From Bradyrhizobium sp. CCBAU 51765 (GTDB lineage: Bacteria; Pseudomonadota; Alphaproteobacteria; Rhizobiales; Xanthobacteraceae), in NCBI RefSeq assembly GCF_015291725.1, contig NZ_CP030038.1, positions 7,677,001-7,741,000 on the forward strand: a stretch of 64,000 nucleotides of DNA. Reading direction: 5' to 3'. Below, piece after piece: positions 39,646 to 50,677 of the stretch; position 1 is the first letter of the stretch, and each line of letters begins with the position of its first letter. The position numbers and the translations under genes were made by a program. The notes beneath the pieces are model-generated. The model was given only the letters and a program-made list of their open reading frames with translations, was not told where the DNA came from and did not search any database.

Positions 39646-40836
39646 CTAGAGCCCCAGCACCGCCTTCGCGATGATGTTGCGCTGGATCTCGTTGGAGCCG
39701 CCGTAGATCGAGACCTTGCGGTTGTTGAAGTAGCTCGGCGCGATCTGGGCGGTCCAGTCCATGGCTTCGTTGGAGCCGTCGTCGCCGTGCTCGTCGTAGG
39801 GCGCAGCGAACGGGCCGATCACTTCCATCAGCAGCTCGGTGGTGGTCTGCTGGATCTCGGAGCCCTTGATCTTCAGCACCGAGGACGCCGGGTTGGGCTT
39901 GCCCTTGCCGTGCTTGCCTTCGTCGGCGACGACGCGGAGCTGCGTGAGTTCGAGCGCCTTCAGCTCGATCTCGCAAGCGGTGAGCTTCTCGCGGAACGCC
40001 GCGTCCTGGATGATCGGCTTGCCGCCGGATTCGACCTTGGACGCCAGATCCTTGATGCGGCGGATGCGCTCCTTGGAGACGCCGACGCGGGCGATGCCGG
40101 TGCGCTCGTTGCCGAGCAGGAACTTGGCGTAGTCCCAGCCCTTGTTTTCCTCGCCGATCAGGTTCTCGATGGGCACTTCGACGTCGTCGAAGAACACCTC
40201 GTTGACCTCATGGCCGCCGTCGATGGTCTGGATCGGGCGCACGGTGACGCCCTTCGACTTCATCGAGAACACGATGAAGGAGATGCCCATCTGCTTCTTG
40301 GCGTTGTTGTCGGTGCGGCAGAGGCAGAAGATCATGTCGGCGTGCTGAGCCAGCGTGGTCCAGGTCTTCTGGCCGTTGATGATCCACTTGTCGCCACGGC
40401 GCTCGGCCTTGGTCTTGAGCGAGGCGAGGTCGGAGCCGGAGCCGGGCTCGGAGAAGCCCTGGCACCACCAATCGTCGACATTGGCGATGCGCGGCAGGTA
40501 CTTCTTCTTCTGCTCCTCGTTACCGAAGGTGTAGATGACAGGGCCGACCATGCTGACGCCGAAGGCGAGCGGCTGCGGCGCGGGATGGGCCTGCAGCTCC
40601 TCGTTGAAGATGTAGTGTTGCACGGGCGTCCATCCCGTGCCGCCATATTCCTTCGGCCAGTGGCTGACGCCCCAGCCCTTCTTGTTGAGGATGCGCCACC
40701 AATTCACCATCTCGTCCTTCGAGAGGTGGCGGCCCTCGACCATCTTGCGCCGCGTATCCGGCGGCACGTTGTCGCGGAAGAACTGCCGCACTTCCTCGCG
40801 AAACGCCTGCTCTTCTTTCGTGAATGCGAGATCCAT
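39646..40836 (-). CDS. pimC: Acyl-CoA dehydrogenase, pimeloyl-CoA dehydrogenase large subunit type
   Basis: A 396-residue acyl-CoA dehydrogenase. Family signatures are WCQGFSEPGSGSDLASL (FAD/substrate motif) and GGSNEIQRNIIAKAVLGL at the C-terminus. The N-terminus DLAFTKEEQAFREEVRQF is typical of dehydrogenases acting on large or dicarboxylic acyl-CoA. Together with PimD it would introduce the first double bond in pimeloyl-CoA degradation. Electrons would pass to electron-transfer flavoprotein, encoded elsewhere. Confidence 0.88.
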   Translation of the reverse strand: MDLAFTKEEQAFREEVRQFFRDNVPPDTRRKMVEGRHLSKDEMVNWWRILNKKGWGVSHWPKEYGGTGWTPVQHYIFNEELQAHPAPQPLAFGVSMVGPVIYTFGNEEQKKKYLPRIANVDDWWCQGFSEPGSGSDLASLKTKAERRGDKWIINGQKTWTTLAQHADMIFCLCRTDNNAKKQMGISFIVFSMKSKGVTVRPIQTIDGGHEVNEVFFDDVEVPIENLIGEENKGWDYAKFLLGNERTGIARVGVSKERIRRIKDLASKVESGGKPIIQDAAFREKLTACEIELKALELTQLRVVADEGKHGKGKPNPASSVLKIKGSEIQQTTTELLMEVIGPFAAPYDEHGDDGSNEAMDWTAQIAPSYFNNRKVSIYGGSNEIQRNIIAKAVLGL

Positions 40837-40868
40837 CGGATCCTCCTGTGAAACGTTATTCCCTATTC

Positions 40869-40964
40869 GTCATTCCGGGGCGCGCGCAGCGCGAGCCCGG
40901 AATCCAGAGATTGTGGCGCGAGGTTCCGGGTTCATCCGCGTGCCGCGAATGCCCCGGAACGACG
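40869..40964. repeat. Palindromic intergenic repeat, copy D
   Basis: Starts GTCATTCCGGGGCGCGCGCA and ends AATGCCCCGGAACGACGG; inner arms GCCCGGAATC and GGTTCCGGGTT. It fills the gap between pimB and pimC. Confidence 0.87.
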
Positions 40965-40971
40965 GAGTCTC

Positions 40972-42159
40972 CTACTGCAGCACCTCGAACAATCCCGCCG
41001 AGCCCATGCCGCCGCCGACGCACATGGTGACGACCGCGTATTTCGCCTTGCGGCGGCGGCCTTCGATCAGGGCGTGGCCGGTGAGGCGCGCGCCCGACAT
41101 GCCGTAGGGATGGCCGACCGCGATCGCGCCGCCATCGACGTTGATCTTCTCGGGGTCGATGCCGAGCTTGTCGCGGCAATACAGCACCTGCACGGCGAAG
41201 GCTTCGTTGAGCTCCCACAGGCCGATGTCGTCCACGCTGAGGCCGTGGCGCTTGAGCAGGCGCGGCACGGCGAAGACCGGGCCGATGCCCATCTCGTCCG
41301 GCTCGCAGCCGGCGGAGACGAAGCCGCGGAAGATGCCGAGCGGCTTGAGGCCCCGCCTGGCGGCTTCCTTGTCGGTCATGATCACGCAGGCGCTGGCGCC
41401 GTCGGAGAGCTGGCTGGCGTTGCCGGCGGTGATGCTGAAGCCGTCGCCGCGCACCGGCTTGAGGCCGGCGAGGCCTTCGGCGGTGGTCTCGGGGCGCGGA
41501 CCCTCGTCCTGCGACAGCGTGACCTCCTTCATCGAGACGGCGCCGGTCGCCTTGTCGGTGACCGCCATCTGCGTGGTGATCGGGGCGATCTCGTCCTTGA
41601 ACCTGCCGCCCTGCTGCGCGGCCGCGGTGCGGCGCTGGCTCTCCAGCGAATATTCATCCTGGCGTTCGCGCGAGATGCCGTAGCGCTTGGCGACGACTTC
41701 CGCGGTGTCGATCATGGGCATGTAGACCTCGCCCTTGATCTTGAGCAGCGCGGGATCCTGGGCGTGGAAGCCATTCATCTTGTCGTTCTGCACCAGGCTG
41801 ATCGACTCGCCGCCGCCGCCGACCGCGATCTCGACGCCGTCGAACAGCACCGAGCGCGCGGCGAGCGCGATCGCCTGCAGGCCCGAGGCGCATTGCCGGT
41901 CGATGGTGGTGCCGGCGACGGTGACGGGAAGGCCGGCGCGCAGCAGCGCCTTGCGCGCGATGTTGCCGCCGGTCGCGCCCTGCTGGAGGGCGGCGCCCAT
42001 CACGACGTCCTCGATCTCCTTCGGGTCGACCTTGGCGCGCGCGACGGCCTCGCGAATCGCGTGGCCGAGCAGGGTTGCGCCCTCGGTGGCGTTGAGCGCG
42101 CCGCGATAGGCCTTGCCGATCGGGGTGCGGGCGGTGGAAACGATGACGGCGTCGGTCAA
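40972..42159 (-). CDS. pimB: Acetyl-CoA acyltransferase (thiolase) PimB
   Basis: A 395-residue thiolase. Nucleophile Cys90 is in DRQCASGLQ; the second active-site blocks are GHPYGMSGAR with its histidine and the C-terminal CVGGGMGSAG with the acid/base cysteine. It cleaves 3-oxo-dicarboxyl-CoA to acetyl-CoA and a shortened acyl-CoA. Translation starts at TTG (42157-42159), overlapping the pimA stop as TTGA, with AGGAG seven bases upstream; no in-frame ATG fits the conserved N-terminus TDAVIVSTART. Confidence 0.9.
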   Translation of the reverse strand: MTDAVIVSTARTPIGKAYRGALNATEGATLLGHAIREAVARAKVDPKEIEDVVMGAALQQGATGGNIARKALLRAGLPVTVAGTTIDRQCASGLQAIALAARSVLFDGVEIAVGGGGESISLVQNDKMNGFHAQDPALLKIKGEVYMPMIDTAEVVAKRYGISRERQDEYSLESQRRTAAAQQGGRFKDEIAPITTQMAVTDKATGAVSMKEVTLSQDEGPRPETTAEGLAGLKPVRGDGFSITAGNASQLSDGASACVIMTDKEAARRGLKPLGIFRGFVSAGCEPDEMGIGPVFAVPRLLKRHGLSVDDIGLWELNEAFAVQVLYCRDKLGIDPEKINVDGGAIAVGHPYGMSGARLTGHALIEGRRRKAKYAVVTMCVGGGMGSAGLFEVLQ

Positions 42160-43838
42160 GAACGGACTCCTGATGCGGTTCTGGTGGATTGTGACGGTTT
42201 CTGCTGCTGGCGCAATTCGTGGCGCGACAATTTTCCGACTGGCGTGCGCGGCAGATCGTCGACGAACTCGACCGCGGCCGGCAGTTCGTGCTTGCCGAGC
42301 TTGCCGCTGAGCTGCGCGCGCAGCTCGTCGAGCGAGAACGGCTTTGCGCCGGGCTTCAGCTTGATGAAGGCCTTTGCGGCCTCGCCGCGGTACTGGTCGG
42401 GGATGCCGAGCACGATCACCTCGTGCACGCCGGGGATGGTGTAGATCGCCTGCTCGATCATCTGCGGATAGACGTTGAAGCCGCCGGAGATGATCATGTC
42501 CTTCTTGCGATCGACCAGGAAGAAATAACCGTCGGTGTCGACATAGCCGATGTCGCCGGTGAGGAAGCGGCCGTCGACGAAGGCATCCGTGGAGCCTTCC
42601 GGCCTGTTCCAGTACCCCTTGGTGACGTTCGGGCCCTTGATGCGGATCTCGCCGACCTCGCCGGGCGGCAGCACGCGCCGGGGATCGTCGAGCGCGACGA
42701 CGTCGAGCTCGATGCCGGGCAGCGTCAGGCCGATCGAGCCCGGCTTCTCGGGCCCGTCGGGCGGATGGCCGGTGCCGGGCGAGCAGGTCTCGGTCATGCC
42801 CCAGCCGCTGCGCAGCTTCTTGCCGACCTTGCGCTCGAAGAAATTCGCGATCTCGACCGGCAGCGGCGCGCCGCCGGAGCCGATGGTGGCGAGCGAGGAG
42901 AAGTCGCGCTTGTCGAGGTCCGGGAGCGCGGCGATCGCGATCCACATCGTCGGCACGCCCGGGAAATATGTCGCGCGCTTGACCTCGATGTCGCGCATCA
43001 CGGCTTCGACGTCGAAGCGCTGGTGCAACGAGATCAGATTGCCGCGACGGAGCGAGGACAACAGCACGACGGTGAGCGCGTAGATGTGGAACAGCGGCAG
43101 CACGCAGATGACGCGCTCGATCGTCTCGCCACGCGCGGCGCGTGCCGGCTTGCCCCAGACGTCGTAGATCGACACCGCAGCGGTGAGATTGCCGTGCGTG
43201 AGCATCGCGCCCTTGGGCAGGCCGGTGGTGCCGCCGGTATATTGCAGCAGCGCGACGTCGGCGGCGCTGACTTGCGGCCATTGCGCGGGCGCAGTGGCGC
43301 CCTCGACGAAGGCCTTATAGGTCACGATGCGGGGATCATCGGGGATCGCCGCCTGCGGCGTGCCGACCTTGCCCCAATGATCGTCCTCGCAGACGACCAG
43401 GCGGTCGATCAGCCCCTTCTCCAGGAATTTCAGCGCGGTCGGCAGCAAGGCCTGGAGGTTCGAAGTGACGAGCAGGCGTGAGCCGGAGTCGGCGACCTTG
43501 TGCGTCAGCGCGATCTCGCCGTCGAGCGGGGACAGGTGCGCAACGCGGGCGCCGGCCTTGAGCGCGCCGAAGAAATTGACGGGATGGTCCGGCGTGTTGC
43601 CGAGGAACAGCGCGACGGAAGAGTCCTTGCCGATACCCTCACGCAGGAACGCCGCCGCCGCGCGCTCGGCCTGAGCTGCGAGCTCGGCGTAGCTGATCGG
43701 GCGGTCGCGGAATTCCAACGCGGTGCGCGGGCCGTACTCAGCGGCGGCTTTCGCCAGCAGGTCGGGCAGCGTGCCCTGGACGATGGTGTCGTCCCAACGC
43801 ACGCCCTCGGGGTAAAACTGTTCGCCGGGATGGGTCAT
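42156..43838 (-). CDS. pimA: Acyl-CoA ligase (dicarboxylic acid CoA ligase type) PimA
   Basis: A 560-residue AMP-forming ligase. Motifs: TGGTTGLPKG at 201-210 (AMP-binding), GWGMTETCSPGT, and YFFLVDRKKDMI in the hinge leading to the small C-terminal domain. In R. palustris PimA activates pimelate and other dicarboxylates and fatty acids. Start at 43838 gives the conserved MTHPGEQFYP; upstream in-frame codons lie in a repeat. The last codon overlaps the pimB TTG start. Confidence 0.9.
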   Translation of the reverse strand: MTHPGEQFYPEGVRWDDTIVQGTLPDLLAKAAAEYGPRTALEFRDRPISYAELAAQAERAAAAFLREGIGKDSSVALFLGNTPDHPVNFFGALKAGARVAHLSPLDGEIALTHKVADSGSRLLVTSNLQALLPTALKFLEKGLIDRLVVCEDDHWGKVGTPQAAIPDDPRIVTYKAFVEGATAPAQWPQVSAADVALLQYTGGTTGLPKGAMLTHGNLTAAVSIYDVWGKPARAARGETIERVICVLPLFHIYALTVVLLSSLRRGNLISLHQRFDVEAVMRDIEVKRATYFPGVPTMWIAIAALPDLDKRDFSSLATIGSGGAPLPVEIANFFERKVGKKLRSGWGMTETCSPGTGHPPDGPEKPGSIGLTLPGIELDVVALDDPRRVLPPGEVGEIRIKGPNVTKGYWNRPEGSTDAFVDGRFLTGDIGYVDTDGYFFLVDRKKDMIISGGFNVYPQMIEQAIYTIPGVHEVIVLGIPDQYRGEAAKAFIKLKPGAKPFSLDELRAQLSGKLGKHELPAAVEFVDDLPRTPVGKLSRHELRQQQKPSQSTRTASGVRS

Positions 43839-43905
43839 TGGCGGTCGATACTCTTCGCTGCCAGGGCAGCAATTCCATGTGAGGCAGGCACTGGCGGTCG
43901 GGCAC

Positions 43906-44009
43906 ACTCCCCCCTTGTGGGGGAGGGTTGGGGAGAGGGGTAGCCACAAACTCGAACCTCGCCCGGAGCCACCCCCCTCCCCAACCCTCCCCCACAAGGG
44001 GGGAGGGAA
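43906..44009. repeat. Long palindrome between pimF and pimA
   Basis: Near-perfect outer arms CTCCCCCCTTGTGGGGGAGG and CCTCCCCCACAAGGGGGGAG, with inner GTTGGGGAGAGGGG and CCCCCCTCCCCAAC. A single very stable hairpin would form in pim operon mRNA. Different sequence from copies A-D but similar to the element at 37308. Confidence 0.85.
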
Positions 44010-44058
44010 CGGAGAGAGTGTTGCCCTGAGCGCGACATCGCGGCAGCTACCAATCCAA

Positions 44059-46155
<2,097 letters not shown>

Positions 46156-46198
46156 GGTGTCCCTCCTTGGTGGGGATTGCTTTTGTTCGATTTCGCGG

Positions 46199-46217
46199 TG
46201 CGGAATTTAATTCCGCA
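46199..46217. promoter_or_regulatory. 19-bp palindrome, candidate operator of the IclR-type regulator
   Basis: TGCGGAATT-T-AATTCCGCA: nine paired bases on each side of one central base. It lies 43 bases upstream of the pimF start and 67 upstream of the regulator start. Its size, AT-rich centre and position between divergent genes fit the palindromic sites of IclR-family proteins. It could control both directions. Confidence 0.65.
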
Positions 46218-46284
46218 TCTTGACGGCAGGGTTATTTTGAAGCACGGACGTTGTCAACGACTCCGCGCAAGAAGCAGATCAGGG

Positions 46285-47151
46285 ATGAAGCGTACAGGAA
46301 AGAAGACTGCGACCGATCGGAATTTCGTCGTCGCGCTTTCCCGCGGACTGGATGTATTGCGCGCGTTCCAACCCAATGACGGCCTGCTCGGCAATCAGGA
46401 GATTGCGGCGCGCACCAATCTGCCCAAACCGACCGTGTCGCGGCTGACCTACACCTTGACCAGGCTCGGCTATCTGACGCCGGTTCCCCGCTTCGAGAAG
46501 TACCAGCTCGCACCCGCAGCGATGTCGCTCGGTTACGCGGCGTTGGCCAATCTGGGCGTTCGGCATCTGTCGGAGCCGTTCCGCGAGGAAGTGATGCGCG
46601 CGACCGGCGGCGCCGTCGCCGTCGGCGGCCGCGACCGTCACAGCATGATCTATTTCGGGCAGAGCCGCGGCAGCGAGACGGTCGGCGTTCAACTTGACGT
46701 CGGCTCGCGCGTGCCGATTGCAACCAGTGCGATGGGCCGCGCCTATTTCTGGGCGCTCGACGACGAAAGTCGCGCTGAAGTGTCGCGCATTCTGCGCGAA
46801 CATTACGGCAGCCGCTGGCCGAAGATGCGCGAAGGATTGGAGCGTTCCGGCGAAATGGTCGCGAAATACGGCTTTGCGATCTCGGTCGGCGATTGGCACG
46901 ACGACATCGGCGCGGCCGGCGTCGCGCTCAAGCTCAACGACGGAACCGGACCTTACGCATTCAATTGCGGCGCGCCGGCATTCCGTTTCACGGAAGAGCG
47001 TCTGATCAACGACATTGGACCGCGTCTGCTGGCGATGGTAAGGAACATCGAAGCGGCGCTCGGGGGTCTGATGCCGCATTCAAAAAAAGACAACAGCAAA
47101 AAGCTGAAATCAGGAGGAAAAGTTGCGCGTGTGGCCGAGGGGTTCAGATAG
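46285..47151 (+). CDS. IclR-family transcriptional regulator
   Basis: A 288-residue regulator: N-terminal winged helix-turn-helix (about 14-75; GLLGNQEIAARTNLPKPTVSRL) and a C-terminal effector-binding domain (about 85-265; VGVQLDVGSRVPIATSAMGRA). The basic C-terminal tail (KKDNSKKLKSGGKVAR) is extra. It is divergent from pimF and co-directional with the importer genes, so control of dicarboxylate degradation and uptake by an acyl intermediate is inferred. ATG at 46285 follows AGGG; the frame is open far upstream without homology. Confidence 0.88.
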   Translation: MKRTGKKTATDRNFVVALSRGLDVLRAFQPNDGLLGNQEIAARTNLPKPTVSRLTYTLTRLGYLTPVPRFEKYQLAPAAMSLGYAALANLGVRHLSEPFREEVMRATGGAVAVGGRDRHSMIYFGQSRGSETVGVQLDVGSRVPIATSAMGRAYFWALDDESRAEVSRILREHYGSRWPKMREGLERSGEMVAKYGFAISVGDWHDDIGAAGVALKLNDGTGPYAFNCGAPAFRFTEERLINDIGPRLLAMVRNIEAALGGLMPHSKKDNSKKLKSGGKVARVAEGFR

Positions 47152-47187
47152 CCTTTGTCATCATCGGGAGCGGTTTGCATCGCCCCA

Positions 47188-47211
47188 TCGCTCACTGAAC
47201 GACGTGAGCGA
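47188..47211 (+). promoter_or_regulatory. Hairpin covering the ribosome-binding region of livG
   Basis: TCGCTCAC (47188-47195) pairs perfectly with GTGAGCGA (47204-47211), six bases before the livG ATG. The purine-rich right arm is the only plausible Shine-Dalgarno region, so the hairpin could lower translation initiation or respond to ribosomes from the upstream gene. Confidence 0.4.
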
Positions 47212-47217
47212 GACGAG

Positions 47218-48011
<794 letters not shown>

Positions 48012-48015
<4 letters not shown>

Positions 48016-48725
48016 CGACGCTGCTCAACGTCAAGGACCTGCGCGCCTATTACGGCCAGGTCCAGGCACTCCATGGCCTGTCCTTCTCGCTCAACGAGGG
48101 CTCGCTGGTGACGCTGCTCGGTGCCAACGGCGCCGGCAAGACCACGACGCTGCGCGCGATCTGCAACATGGTGCGCTCGACCGGAGCGATCGAGTTCGAA
48201 GGCAAGCCCCTGAACAACCGCTCGACCGAAAGCATCGTGCGGTTCGGCATCGCCCACGTGCCGCAGGGCCGCGGCACCTTCACCACCATGACGGTGGAGG
48301 AGAACCTGCAGCTCGGCGCCATCACCCGCAAGGACAGCGCCGGCATCGTCTCCGACATCGAGCGCATGTACGCCCACTTCCCGGTGCTGAAGCAGCGGCA
48401 CACCCAGGTGGCCGGCACGCTGTCCGGCGGCGAGCAGCAGATGCTCGCGGTCGCCCGCGCCCTGATGCTGCGGCCGCGGCTGATGCTGCTCGACGAGCCG
48501 TCCTTCGGCCTCGCGCCGCTGGTGGTGCGCGATTTGTTCGGCATCCTCGGCAAGATCAACCGCGAGGACAAGGTGTCGATCCTGGTGGTCGAACAGAACG
48601 CCCAGCTGGCGCTCGAACTCGCCGACCAGGCCTATGTGATCGAGACCGGTCGGATCGTGATGTCGGGCAAAGCCAAGGACATCGCGAACAACGAAGAAAT
48701 CCGCAAATCCTATCTGGGTTACTGA
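48012..48725 (+). CDS. livF: Branched-chain-type ABC transporter ATPase LivF
   Basis: A 237-residue ATPase, partner of LivG. Walker A GANGAGKTT, the Q-loop region VPQGRGTFTTMTVEENLQLG, signature LSGGEQQMLAVARAL, and Walker B LMLLDEPSFG. The LivF-typical ending IANNEEIRKSYLGY is present. Start overlaps the livG stop; livH follows after 13 bases. Confidence 0.93.
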
Positions 48726-48738
48726 GGGAGCCGGGACA

Positions 48739-49617
48739 ATGGAACTGTTCACCAACCAGGTCCTGGCCGGCATCGCCACGGGCGCGATCTACGCCTGCAT
48801 GGCGCTCGCCGTGGTCATGATCTACCAGGCCATCGACCATCTCAATTTCGCGCAAGGCGAGATGGCGATGTTCTCGACCTTCATCTCCTGGCAGCTGATG
48901 CAGTGGGGCGTGTCCTATTGGGCGGCCTTCCTGATGACGCTGGCATTCTCCTTCGTCGCCGGCATCGCGATCGAGCGCATCCTGTTCAAGCCGCTCGCGA
49001 AGGCGCCGGTGCTGACCAACGTCGCCGGCTTCATCGCGCTGTTTGCGATCATCAACTCCTCGGCCGGCCTGATCTGGGACTTCACCATCAAACAGTACCC
49101 GACCCCGTTCGGCTCCTCGCCGTTCCTGGGCAGCCAGCTGATCTCGACCCACCAGGCCGGCATGATCGGCGTCACCGTGCTGCTCCTGCTCGGCCTCTAC
49201 TTCTTCTTCCAGTACACCCGGATCGGCCTTGCAATGCGCGCCGCCGCCTCGGTGCCTGAATCGGCCCGCCTCGTCGGCATCAACACGAGCTGGATGATCG
49301 CGCTCGGCTGGGGCATGGCAACCGCGATCGGCTCGATCGCCGGCATGCTGATCGCCCCGGTCGTGTTCCTCGAGCCCAACATGATGGGCGGCGTCCTGAT
49401 CTACGGCTTCGCCGCGGCCGTGCTCGGCGGATTGTCGAGCCCGTTCGGCGCCGTGGTCGGCGGCTTCCTGGTCGGCGTGTTCGAGAACCTCGCCGGCACC
49501 TACATCCCCGGCGTCGGCAACGAACTGAAGCTCCCGATCGCGCTCGCGCTGATCATCTCCGTCCTGGTCGTCAAACCCGCTGGCCTGTTCGGCCGGCACA
49601 TCGTCAAGCGAGTTTGA
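48739..49617 (+). CDS. livH: Branched-chain-type ABC transporter permease LivH
   Basis: A 292-residue permease with about eight membrane helices. It begins with the LivH pattern NQVLAGIATGAIYACMALAV and HLNFAQGEMAMF; the coupling region is MRAAASVPESARLVGINT, and the C-terminus AVLGGLSSPFGAVVGGFLVG is characteristic. livM starts two bases after the stop. Confidence 0.93.
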   Translation: MELFTNQVLAGIATGAIYACMALAVVMIYQAIDHLNFAQGEMAMFSTFISWQLMQWGVSYWAAFLMTLAFSFVAGIAIERILFKPLAKAPVLTNVAGFIALFAIINSSAGLIWDFTIKQYPTPFGSSPFLGSQLISTHQAGMIGVTVLLLLGLYFFFQYTRIGLAMRAAASVPESARLVGINTSWMIALGWGMATAIGSIAGMLIAPVVFLEPNMMGGVLIYGFAAAVLGGLSSPFGAVVGGFLVGVFENLAGTYIPGVGNELKLPIALALIISVLVVKPAGLFGRHIVKRV

Positions 49618-49619
49618 TC

Positions 49620-50639
49620 ATGAGCGCTGCAGAAGAAGTCGTCGCCGAAGGCCACCAGGCGGTCGAGGCCGTTCCGAAGCGCGCCATGACGCTGGGCACC
49701 GGCACCTCGCTGGTGGTGCTGGCGGCGCTGCTGGTCGTGCCGATGTTCGTCAAGAACTTCATCATCTTCCAGATGACGATGCTCCTGATCTACGGGCTCG
49801 CCGTGCTGGCGCTGAACATCCTGACCGGCGGAAGCGGCCAATTCTCGCTCGGCCAGAGCGCGTTCTACGCCGTCGGCGCCTATACCTCGGCGGTGCTGAT
49901 GGAGCACGCCAACATCAACTACGCGCTGACAATTCCGATTTCCGCCGCGATCTGCTTCGGATTCGGCTACCTCTTCGGCAAGCCGGCGCTGCGGCTGTCC
50001 GGCGTCTATCTCGCGCTCGCGACCTTCGCGCTCGCCACCGCGATGCCGCAACTGTTGAAGCTGAACTTCCTCGAGCACTGGACCGGCGGCGTGCAGGGCC
50101 TCGTCGTCACCAAGCCGGACGCACCGTTCGGCCTGCCGATGTCGCAGGACATGTGGCTGTACTACTTCACGCTCGCCGTGACGATCGCGATCTACATCTT
50201 CTCGGTGAACCTGCTGCGCTCCCGCTCGGGCCGCGCATTCATGGCGATCCGCGACAACGAGATCGCGGCTTCCTCGATGGGTGTCAACGTCGCGCTCTAC
50301 AAGACGCTGGCTTTCGGGGTGTCCGCCGGCATCACCGGCGTTGCCGGCTCGCTTGGCGCCATCGCCGTGCAATTCGTCGCGCCCGACAGCTACACCATCA
50401 CGCTCGCGATCTCGCTGTTCCTCGGCATGGTGGTCGGCGGCGTCGGCTGGCTGCCCGGCTCGTTCGTCGGTGCGGCCTTCATCATCTTCGTGCCGAACAT
50501 GGCGGAAAGCATCTCCAAGGGCCTCTCCGGCGCGGTGTTCGGCGTGCTGTTGTTCCTCGTCATCTACCTCGTGCCGCATGGCGCGAGACAGGTCGCGGTC
50601 CTGGGCCAGCAACTCGTCGGCAAGCTCAGGAAGAACTGA
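49620..50639 (+). CDS. livM: Branched-chain-type ABC transporter permease LivM
   Basis: A 339-residue permease. Signatures: LNILTGGSGQFSLGQSAFYAVGAY, GRAFMAIRDNEIAASSMGVN (coupling helix) and the C-terminal MVVGGVGWLPGSFVGAAFII. ATG at 49620 is preferred over an in-frame TTG at 49614 that overlaps the livH stop. With LivH it forms the membrane channel served by the four binding proteins that follow. Confidence 0.93.
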   Translation: MSAAEEVVAEGHQAVEAVPKRAMTLGTGTSLVVLAALLVVPMFVKNFIIFQMTMLLIYGLAVLALNILTGGSGQFSLGQSAFYAVGAYTSAVLMEHANINYALTIPISAAICFGFGYLFGKPALRLSGVYLALATFALATAMPQLLKLNFLEHWTGGVQGLVVTKPDAPFGLPMSQDMWLYYFTLAVTIAIYIFSVNLLRSRSGRAFMAIRDNEIAASSMGVNVALYKTLAFGVSAGITGVAGSLGAIAVQFVAPDSYTITLAISLFLGMVVGGVGWLPGSFVGAAFIIFVPNMAESISKGLSGAVFGVLLFLVIYLVPHGARQVAVLGQQLVGKLRKN

Positions 50640-50677
50640 AAACTCTCAAGGACTGTTGTTTAACCAAGGAGACCCAA

